Assembly (NCBI GenBank): GCA_020629255.1 | Contig: JAHDDR010000029.1 | Span: 1-32,174 of the forward strand | Direction: 5' to 3' | Length of the DNA stretch: 32,174 nt | DNA from: Saprospiraceae bacterium | GTDB lineage: Bacteria; Bacteroidota; Bacteroidia; Chitinophagales; Saprospiraceae | Shown here: positions 26,211-32,174 of the stretch, one piece after another | Numbering within the stretch: the first letter of the stretch is position 1 | How the letters are laid out: every line of letters starts with the position of its first letter | Notes under the pieces: generated by a model | The model's database searches: none | The model's input: only the letters and a program-made list of their open reading frames with translations | What the model was told of the DNA's origin: nothing | Position numbers and translations under genes: made by a program

Positions 26211-27019
26211 TTGTCCAGCCAATCTTTATCTTGTTCTGTCGTATAAAAAACGAAAACAAAATACGCTCCTAAAGCATCCAACAAATGCCACATAGCATGA
26301 CCTTGAATCAAGGAGTTCGGATCACAAAATAAACTATCTTGGGTGCGGGAAAGGTTCCAAATAATAAAGGCTACGATTAAAGAACCGACACCCAGCAATC
26401 CCCATTTCGCTTCAATTTCATTCCCTCGTTTATATTTCATCAACAATTCTAAAACAGTAGCGGCAATCAAACAACTGGCAAAAACAATTTCGTCGGGTCT
26501 TACGACTACAATGACTGTTTTATTTAAATCCGAAAGATGCAGACAGGAACAGAATAAAACGATAGAAAAATAAATTAAAAAGAATTTGAACTCCGATAAT
26601 TTAAACCAACGCATCAGTGCATAACTGATCACAAAAGAAGAAAATAAAAACATGGATAAGAGATCAAAAAAACCGCCCCAAGAAGTATTGGTGGCGTGCA
26701 TCGCAAAAGAACCGGCACCCAATAAAATCACAATAGAAGAATAAAAAATAGGATAAAAAGCCGTCCGGGTCATTCTATTCACCGCATCGAATTTATTTCG
26801 GAATGCTAACCAAGCAATGGCCAACCCGGCAATAGAAAACCCTAGATTCGAAAAAGAATTGGAGGGCTGCTTGATCAACCCTTCACGGGCATGCTCGCAA
26901 AACAACATAATTCCTCCTCTTGACTCTCCTAGCCAAAAATTATAAATCGCCAAAATCAATAAAATGGATGACACGATAAAAACCAATGCTGGAATCGTAA
27001 GTGCTTGCTTTTTTTGCAT
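26207..27019 (-). CDS. CREST-superfamily membrane hydrolase, ceramidase-like
   Basis: A 270-residue protein with about seven membrane helices. It carries the CREST set of residues: S104 and H108 in GAGSFAMHAT, D119 in FFDLLSM, and H241/H245 in QGHAMWHLLDAL. It also has the CEH (41-43) and NSFSNLGF (about 54-61) elements of alkaline-ceramidase-like proteins. CREST proteins are metal-dependent amide or ester hydrolases in membranes, so this one is probably active; ceramide is the textbook substrate and Bacteroidota do make sphingolipids. It starts 6 bp after the cyanophycinase stop on the same strand, so the two are probably translated from one mRNA. Its relation to cyanophycin is unknown. Confidence 0.82.
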   Translation of the reverse strand: MQKKQALTIPALVFIVSSILLILAIYNFWLGESRGGIMLFCEHAREGLIKQPSNSFSNLGFSIAGLAIAWLAFRNKFDAVNRMTRTAFYPIFYSSIVILLGAGSFAMHATNTSWGGFFDLLSMFLFSSFVISYALMRWFKLSEFKFFLIYFSIVLFCSCLHLSDLNKTVIVVVRPDEIVFASCLIAATVLELLMKYKRGNEIEAKWGLLGVGSLIVAFIIWNLSRTQDSLFCDPNSLIQGHAMWHLLDALGAYFVFVFYTTEQDKDWLDN

Positions 27020-27025
27020 AATCCT

Positions 27026-27886
27026 TTATTCAAAAGGTGCGTCTATCGGTAACACCTCTAATTTTCTTTCTTGTATATAAAACCGATCGGAATTCGCCAA
27101 GACATGGGTTTTCAAATTGAAAATAGTCATGGGAGTTCCTCTTTCCAATACTTCGGAATTATTGTGCGTCAATTCGCTCGGGTCGAATAAAATCACCATC
27201 CCCGAACCAATTACTTTACAATCATTTCCTTCTTTAATGACCAAGCCCGTATCTTCTGCTAAACCCACACCCATTAAATGGGGAAACCTTGCCACGGCTT
27301 CTGCCAAACGGCCAAACCTTCCTCGTTGGATAAAATGGGAATCGATTATTAATTCAGGAATTAAATTCAAACCTTTCGTCATTCTAACCGCCCCCTTCTG
27401 AAGAGCCTCCGTACTGCTTCCGCCGTAAATCATTTCCGTAGACATCGCCATCGCTCCCGCACTCGTTCCTGCCAAGACAAAACCATCCTCATTAATCAGA
27501 CGATTCACCAAGACATTGTGTATCGGGCTCCCCCCGATAATGTCCGAAATCCTAGATTGGTCTCCTCCGGAAAACATCACAATATCCGCTTCTTCTATCA
27601 AACTCACATTTGAAGACTCGAAGGCTTCATTTTTTTCGCGGATATCCATCACCACTACATGCTTACAACCTAATTTTTGAAAAGCTGACAAGTAATTTTC
27701 TCCTACTTCTACCGGAATGCTCGATGCCGTAGGGATAACAACAATTCGTGCATCTTTGCCTCCTCCTTCTCGTACCACATGGCTTAGAATTCCTTCTTTT
27801 ACAAAATTCAAGGTATGTCTTTCGTCTTGTCCTAGCCCTTTGTCTTCATTCCCTCCAATCGGAATGAGTGTACCTCTTAATTTCAT
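27026..27886 (-). CDS. cphB: Cyanophycinase
   Basis: A 286-residue peptidase of family S51 that cuts cyanophycin to beta-Asp-Arg dipeptides. The nucleophile is S142 in AGTSAGAMA. GGDQSR (107-112) and DSHFIQRGRFGRL (182-194) are the substrate-site signatures that separate CphB from the shorter dipeptidase E. There is no signal peptide, so it is the intracellular type. It is divergent from cphA, with a mirrored TACCTTTG element upstream at 27929-27936, and is followed after 6 bp by the CREST-like gene. Confidence 0.95.
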   Translation of the reverse strand: MKLRGTLIPIGGNEDKGLGQDERHTLNFVKEGILSHVVREGGGKDARIVVIPTASSIPVEVGENYLSAFQKLGCKHVVVMDIREKNEAFESSNVSLIEEADIVMFSGGDQSRISDIIGGSPIHNVLVNRLINEDGFVLAGTSAGAMAMSTEMIYGGSSTEALQKGAVRMTKGLNLIPELIIDSHFIQRGRFGRLAEAVARFPHLMGVGLAEDTGLVIKEGNDCKVIGSGMVILFDPSELTHNNSEVLERGTPMTIFNLKTHVLANSDRFYIQERKLEVLPIDAPFE

Positions 27887-27928
27887 GATTCCCCTTTGTA
27901 TTGATTTGCTGATTTAAAATCTGAAACA

Positions 27929-27936
27929 CAAAGGTA
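27929..27936 (-). promoter_or_regulatory. -7 element (TACCTTTG) of cphB
   Basis: Read on the minus strand this is TACCTTTG, 43 bp before the cphB start. It is part of a 10-bp inverted repeat with the cphA element (27929-27938 with 27989-27998). No TTTG is seen at -33. Confidence 0.55.
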
Positions 27937-27990
27937 AAGCTAATTTCCATCATTTCCCTTAAATGAAACTACTCTTTACTACTTTATATT

Positions 27991-27998
27991 TACCTTTG
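27991..27998 (+). promoter_or_regulatory. -7 element (TACCTTTG) of cphA
   Basis: TACCTTTG lies 45 bp before the cphA ATG and mirrors the cphB element. Transcription near 28005 would give a leader of about 38 nt that includes ATGATTGTTTGA, a possible three-codon open frame at 28015-28026. Confidence 0.55.
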
Positions 27999-28042
27999 CA
28001 AAACTTTCCCAAACATGATTGTTTGATTTAAAACGAAACAAA

Positions 28043-30664
28043 ATGAAAATCCGTGAAATCCGGGCTATGAGGGGCCCTAACTACTGGTCAATTCGAAGAC
28101 ATAAACTCATTGTCATGACTTTGGATTTGGAAGAATTAGAACAATCTCCCACAGATAAAATCGACGGTTTTTATGATCGCCTCACCACCATGTTTCCAAG
28201 CATGTATAGCCATCGATGTTCCGTCGGAACCGAAGGCGGCTTTTTCCAAAGAGTCCAAGAAGGAACTTGGATGGGGCATGTCATCGAACACATCGCCTTG
28301 GAAATCCAGACCCTTGCCGGAATGGATACTGGATTTGGTCGGACAAGAGGATATGGAGAAGAAGGGGTGTACCATGTCGTCTTCAGTTACATGGAAGAAA
28401 AAGTAGGGAAATATGCTGCCAGAGCTTCCGTCAGAATTGCTCAAGCATTGGTCGACAATAAAGAATACGATTTAGAGGAAGACATCCAAGAAATGAGGGA
28501 AATCCGTGAAAGGGAACGGCTGGGACCCAGTACCGGTTCTATCATTGCCGAAGCCCAAAGCCGGGGTATTCCTTGGATTCGCCTCAACAAATATTCGCTT
28601 TGCCAATTGGGATATGGCAGAAACCAGAAAAGAATTCAAGCAACCGTAAGTAGCCAATCTTCCAGCATCGGTGTAGAAATTGCTTGTGACAAAGAAGATA
28701 CCAAACACTTATTGGAGCAAGCAGAAGTCCCAGTTCCAAAAGGAGACATCATCCGAACAGAAAGAGGACTGAAAGATGCCATTAAATACATCGGTTATCC
28801 GATTGTGGTAAAACCCATCAACGGAAATCATGGGAGAGGCATCACCATTAATATCAATGATTGGGATCAAGCTGTAGAAGCATTGGAAGCCGCCAAGAAA
28901 GTGTCCCGTTCTGTCATCGTTGAAAAATATATCACAGGAGAGGATTATCGACTATTGGTCATCAACCATAAATTGGTAGCAGCTGCAAAACGGACACCCG
29001 CACATGTAGTCGGTGATGGTCAATCCACCATCCAACAATTGGTTGATAAGGTGAATGAAGATCCTCGAAGAGGATATGGCCATGAAAAAGTCCTCACTAT
29101 GATCAAAATCGACAAAATGTCGGAAAACCTTTTGGCTGCGGCAGGTTATACTGTAGATACGGTTCTACCCGAAGGCGAGTTTTTTGCCTTAAAAGATACA
29201 GCCAATCTCAGTACGGGAGGGACGGCAACAGATGTAACGGATATTGTCCATCCGGATAATGTTTTTATGGCAGAAAGAATTTCCAGAGTTATCGGATTGG
29301 ATATTTGTGGGATTGATGTGATGACATCCGATATTTCAGTTCCTTTGGAAAAAACAGGGGGTGCTGTACTGGAAGTTAATGCTGGCCCGGGTTTCCGGAT
29401 GCACTTGGCTCCGACAGAGGGGCTGCCTAGAAATGTAGCCGCCAATGTGGTGGATATGTTGTTCCCCCCTGGAACCACCGCCCGTATTCCAATTGTAGCC
29501 GTTACCGGAACCAATGGTAAAACGACCACCACCCGACTGATTGCCCACATGGTCAAAATGATGGGATACAATGTTGGATTTACAACATCGGATGGTGTCT
29601 ATGTCCAAAACCATCTATTAATGAAAGGAGATTGCACGGGGCCAGTCAGTACTGAATTCGTACTGAAAGATCCCACCGTTGATTTTGCCGTTTTGGAAAC
29701 AGCAAGGGGCGGAATGCTTCGTGCAGGTTTAGGATTTCATCATTGCGATATTGCTGTTGTTACCAATGTTGCTGCCGATCACTTGGGATTAAAAGGTATC
29801 AACACCTTAGAACAATTGGCAAGACTGAAAGGAGTGGTACCCGAAACGGTTCTACCTTCAGGAACAGCCATTCTGAATGCTGATGATGATTTGGTATTCA
29901 AAATGAGAAAGGATGTAAAAGGGAACATTGCCCTTTTCTCTATGGATGAAAACAATCCTCGCATAAAAAGGCATATGGAAAATGGTGGTCTATGCGCAAT
30001 TTATGAAAATGGCTTCGTAACGATTTGCCGTGGAGAATGGAAAATGAGAGTGGCAAAAGCCGTTAATATTCCTTTGACTTTCGGAGGAAAGGCCAAATTC
30101 ATGATTCAAAATGTATTGCCGGCTATTCTTACCGGCTATATCCGAGGGTTTAATTTGGATGATATCAAAATGGCAATTACCACATTCATTCCTTCACCTT
30201 CCCAAACGCCCGGTCGTTTGAACATGTTCCGCTTCAAAGACTTCAAAGTATTGGTGGACTATGCTCATAACCCGGCTGGAATGCGGGCTTTGGGACAGTT
30301 CATCCAAAATATTGATGCGACTCGTAAAGTGGGAATCATTGCGGGTATCGGAGATAGAAGGGATGATGATAATCGTGAAATGGGACAAATTGCTGCCGAA
30401 ATGTTTGATGAGGTAGTGATTCGCCAAGACAAGAATTTAAGAGGACAAACCGAAGAACGTTTGATTTCTTTATTGAAAGAAGGTATTGAAAAACATCCTG
30501 GAGATACAAAAGTTACGATTATTCCTTCCGAAGCGGAAGCGATTAAATATGCCATAGAAAATGCACAAGCCAATAGCCTTGTTGCCATGTGTAGCGACGT
30601 GGTTCCCGACGCATTGGATTTGGTCATGAAATTCAAGGAAGAAGAAGCGAAAGAATTATATTAA
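28043..30664 (+). CDS. cphA: Cyanophycin synthetase (CphA1 type)
   Basis: An 873-residue enzyme that builds the poly-Asp backbone and adds Arg side chains using ATP. ATG 28043 gives the family start MKIREIRAMRGPNYWS; an in-frame TTG at 28019 would add eight residues. The N-domain (about 1-160) holds H79, E82 and H83 (GHVIEHIA), the HxxEH primer-making site described in CphA1. The ATP-grasp domain (about 210-475) has VVKPINGNHGRG and VLEVNAGPGFRMH. The Mur-ligase-like domain (about 482-873) has the P-loop VTGTNGKTTTT (K493) and VDYAHNPAG. Full length and all three modules are present, so it should work and prime itself. A strong terminator follows at 30699. Confidence 0.96.
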   Translation: MKIREIRAMRGPNYWSIRRHKLIVMTLDLEELEQSPTDKIDGFYDRLTTMFPSMYSHRCSVGTEGGFFQRVQEGTWMGHVIEHIALEIQTLAGMDTGFGRTRGYGEEGVYHVVFSYMEEKVGKYAARASVRIAQALVDNKEYDLEEDIQEMREIRERERLGPSTGSIIAEAQSRGIPWIRLNKYSLCQLGYGRNQKRIQATVSSQSSSIGVEIACDKEDTKHLLEQAEVPVPKGDIIRTERGLKDAIKYIGYPIVVKPINGNHGRGITININDWDQAVEALEAAKKVSRSVIVEKYITGEDYRLLVINHKLVAAAKRTPAHVVGDGQSTIQQLVDKVNEDPRRGYGHEKVLTMIKIDKMSENLLAAAGYTVDTVLPEGEFFALKDTANLSTGGTATDVTDIVHPDNVFMAERISRVIGLDICGIDVMTSDISVPLEKTGGAVLEVNAGPGFRMHLAPTEGLPRNVAANVVDMLFPPGTTARIPIVAVTGTNGKTTTTRLIAHMVKMMGYNVGFTTSDGVYVQNHLLMKGDCTGPVSTEFVLKDPTVDFAVLETARGGMLRAGLGFHHCDIAVVTNVAADHLGLKGINTLEQLARLKGVVPETVLPSGTAILNADDDLVFKMRKDVKGNIALFSMDENNPRIKRHMENGGLCAIYENGFVTICRGEWKMRVAKAVNIPLTFGGKAKFMIQNVLPAILTGYIRGFNLDDIKMAITTFIPSPSQTPGRLNMFRFKDFKVLVDYAHNPAGMRALGQFIQNIDATRKVGIIAGIGDRRDDDNREMGQIAAEMFDEVVIRQDKNLRGQTEERLISLLKEGIEKHPGDTKVTIIPSEAEAIKYAIENAQANSLVAMCSDVVPDALDLVMKFKEEEAKELY

Positions 30665-30698
30665 TTTTTTTAATTCTCTTCACTGAATTTATATTTTT

Positions 30699-30740
30699 AA
30701 TCCGGATAAATAAAAATTATTTATCCGGATTTTATTTTTG
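30699..30740 (+). terminator. Terminator of cphA, overlapping a promoter-like element
   Basis: AATCCGGATAAATAA (30699-30713) pairs perfectly with 30717-30731 around an AAA loop (15 bp), 34 bp after the cphA stop. The T-rich tail TTATTTTTG contains TATTTTTG (30733-30740), a TAnnTTTG match that could serve the next gene. Confidence 0.8.
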
Positions 30741-30773
30741 ACAATAACACCTAATATTAATTAAATTCTCATT

Positions 30774-31052
30774 TTGAATAAATTACCACCCATATCATCC
30801 GAACCCATTCGAGCTATCGCCAAATATTTATTCGATAAAAATACGCCTATTACATTTTTCGGAAAAGCGTGGGGCGGCTGTACCAATAATTGGATTTATT
30901 TCGACATCTGCTTGGATATTGATGAACTAAAAGAATTATTTAATTTAGATGAAAACATGGAAGTCCATGAAAATCTAGATCCAAAATCCGGAACCGAAAG
31001 AGGATTTATTGACAAAAGAACCGGAGAAGGAATCATGGGTAAAATAAAATAA
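30774..31052 (+). CDS. Small conserved-looking protein, unknown function
   Basis: A 92-residue cytoplasmic protein. The start is uncertain: TTG 30774 is the best codon (an in-frame TAA lies at 30762-30764 and no ATG is available), with ATT as the only other choice. It has motifs that read as a family: WGGCTNNWIYFDICLDIDEL (about 33-52) and VHENLDPKSGTERGFIDKRTG (about 63-83). I recall similar short Bacteroidota proteins but no function. It lies just after the cphA terminator, with TATTTTTG (30733-30740) as a possible promoter. Confidence 0.65.
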   Translation: MNKLPPISSEPIRAIAKYLFDKNTPITFFGKAWGGCTNNWIYFDICLDIDELKELFNLDENMEVHENLDPKSGTERGFIDKRTGEGIMGKIK

Positions 31053-31203
31053 TTAAATCCGAAAACATGAATCATCCCTGGTTTTCATTTTTAAATTTCT
31101 TTTTCGTTAGCATAGAGAATATGAACTAAGGAAAAGAAGAAAGAAATGAAAATCCCGATTTTTGATTTTAGCGGAAATTTCGAGACACCTCATATTTCTA
31201 GCC

Positions 31204-31794
31204 TTATTTCACACCAACATTTCTACCTACACAATCATCCAACATATACACTTTTTCGACAGGTAACAACCGTTTGGCTTCCTTGTATTTTCCTTTTATT
31301 TTCAATTGATATATTTTTTTTACCAAAGGCGTTACATCCTCAATGCTTCGAATCCATTCCTGATTGAATTCTTCAATTAAAAACCGACTAATACCCACTT
31401 GGATGGTTCTTTCATTTAATTTGCTTCCCTTTAAGGTTCTTTCCGGATCCCATTGTATATGAATTTTTGCCTGCTTGAATTTCTCATCCCATTCTGTTCC
31501 ATTCGAATAAATATTTTTATCTGGATGGGTGAGCACACCCATCGACAAAGCCCGATCCCAACAAGATCGATTTAATTTTATTCCTAAAATAAATTCTTGG
31601 TTCTTTTTTGTCGCCCATCCACTTCGCTCCATCATCCATAAAAAAGAAGGTTTGACCCAAGTCATTCTTTGAAACGAAAATGGTTTTTCAAAACGTTTAT
31701 TTTTAATGGCAGACAATGCAATACTTTTATGGTAAGCTTGATATACAGTAATAGTACCCCCATTAAAATTCGCTCGTATTTCTTGCTGTTTCAT
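31204..31794 (-). CDS. DUF4291 family protein
   Basis: A 196-residue protein starting at ATG 31794 (KQQEIRANFNGGTITVYQAY). The family pattern is clear: VYQAYHKSIALSA near the start, MTWVKPSFLWMMERSGWA (about 44-61), and QEFILGIKLNR (about 66-76). The frame stays open upstream to 31902, but that part is translated tRNA-like sequence and a hairpin, so the longer start is wrong. No function is known for DUF4291. It lies downstream of the tRNA-like gene on the same strand. Confidence 0.85.
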   Translation of the reverse strand: MKQQEIRANFNGGTITVYQAYHKSIALSAIKNKRFEKPFSFQRMTWVKPSFLWMMERSGWATKKNQEFILGIKLNRSCWDRALSMGVLTHPDKNIYSNGTEWDEKFKQAKIHIQWDPERTLKGSKLNERTIQVGISRFLIEEFNQEWIRSIEDVTPLVKKIYQLKIKGKYKEAKRLLPVEKVYMLDDCVGRNVGVK

Positions 31795-31826
31795 TTTAAA
31801 TATATAACATAGATGATAAAATAAGT

Positions 31827-31856
31827 AGGGAGCATTTAAAAACCTAAATACTCCCT
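31827..31856 (-). terminator. Hairpin after tRNA-like gene
   Basis: In the minus-strand transcript AGGGAGTATTT (31856-31846) pairs with AAATGCTCCCT (31837-31827): 11 pairs with one U-G, followed by a U-rich stretch (TTATTTTAT). It begins 6 bp after the tRNA-like 3' end and would separate it from the DUF4291 gene. Confidence 0.55.
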
Positions 31857-31861
31857 GCCTT

Positions 31862-31934
31862 GTGGCAATCCTGGATTCGAACCAAGCCCTCCCTGGTTTC
31901 AACAGGGCGCTCTCCCCAGAGAGCTTGATTACCT
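31862..31934 (-). tRNA. tRNA-Phe-like gene (anticodon GAA), aberrant
   Basis: A 73-nt cloverleaf can be drawn on the minus strand. Acceptor: GGTAAT (31933-31928) with ATTGCC (31869-31864), six pairs with one G-U; a seventh pair would be an A-A mismatch. D arm: GCTC/GAGC with loop TCTGGGGA. Anticodon arm: CCCTG/CAGGG with loop TTGAAAC, anticodon GAA at 31900-31898. T arm: CTTGG/CCAGG with loop TTCGAAT. Oddities are three linker bases (CAA) instead of UA before the D stem, a 4-nt variable loop and no encoded CCA. It may be a divergent functional tRNA or a decaying copy. Confidence 0.5.
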
Positions 31935-32174
31935 ATGTTGGCAACAGTAAAAACATACCTATGGCTAATGGACAAATGTCCTTTTATTAATATGAAATTG
32001 AAAGATGGAAGGTCGGGATGCGAAAACTCCCTTAATAATGATTTATCTCAAAGAAGGGAATTCCACAATGCTACTACCTTGCCGACTTTTTCTTGTATCA
32101 AAAAGACAATTCAACATATTTGTGAAATTTAAAATCATGAATTTTTATTTAACAACTCTTGTTGTTAGATTCGT
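31935..32174. other. Right-edge region without a recognised gene
   Basis: No gene could be supported. A 65-codon plus-strand frame (31935-32132) has no recognisable motif and starts at the edge of the tRNA-like gene. A 7-bp hairpin (TAACAAC/GTTGTTA, 32150-32167) lies at the very end, where context is cut off. Confidence 0.5.

Noticed and set aside
31795-31902. 36-residue N-terminal extension of the DUF4291 protein
   Set aside because: It is translated tRNA-like sequence (GRAWFESR is the usual signature) plus a hairpin; the family start is the ATG at 31794.
31935-32132. 65-codon plus-strand frame at the right edge
   Set aside because: It has no motif, no promoter and begins beside the tRNA-like gene.
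32150-32174. Possible CRISPR repeat edge (AACAAC...GTTGTT)
   Set aside because: It is one short palindrome at the window end with no second repeat or spacer visible.

Overview
The window comes from an AT-rich Bacteroidota genome. I infer a Saprospiria-like lineage, but no rRNA or marker tree is available to prove it. The evidence is type IX secretion system (T9SS) C-terminal sorting domains on two large secreted proteins, a SprE/PorW lipoprotein, DUF6498 and DUF7619 families, and several copies of the Bacteroidota -7 promoter element TAnnTTTG. Two of those copies have a correctly spaced upstream TTTG. Shine-Dalgarno sequences are weak or absent at most starts.

Layout. 1-603: the 5' part of a secreted Ig/PKD-like protein (minus strand). 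778-2199: a conserved-looking helical protein of unknown function. 2209-4427: a minus-strand pair of a short-chain fatty acid transporter (AtoE) and a DUF6498 membrane protein. 4598-9242: two convergent T9SS cargo proteins, one with an S74 tail-fibre chaperone domain and one with CUB and DUF7619 domains, separated by a strong hairpin. 9636-12389: SprE/PorW. 12679-14478: an M23 peptidase, a bactofilin and an AtpZ-like protein, which form a cell-envelope/shape group. 14554-18913: a minus-strand series of HemA, a transmembrane class III adenylate cyclase and an M16 protein that has lost its zinc site. 19089-22331: a BamA/TamA-like outer-membrane protein and a strange acidic, His/Tyr-rich and Arg/Ser-rich secreted protein. 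22527-26210: DUF1800, DUF1501 and isoaspartyl peptidase in a row. 26207-30664: a CREST/ceramidase-like membrane protein, cyanophycinase and cyanophycin synthetase. 30774-31794: two small uncharacterised genes. 31862-31934: an aberrant tRNA-Phe-like gene.

How the genes work together. The clearest system is a complete cyanophycin cycle. CphA makes the Asp/Arg polymer, and its N-terminal HxxEH primer-making site is kept. CphB cuts the polymer to beta-Asp-Arg. IaaA splits the dipeptide to free amino acids. CphA and CphB are divergent from mirror-image TACCTTTG elements. A CREST-superfamily membrane hydrolase with a full putative metal site sits 6 bp downstream of cphB and is probably co-transcribed with it. 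Its link to cyanophycin is undescribed as far as I know and is the best candidate for new biology here. The second theme is the envelope: T9SS core and cargo, a bactofilin-linked M23 peptidase and an outer-membrane insertase-like barrel.

All calls were made by reading the sequence. No database search, structure prediction or covariance model was run.
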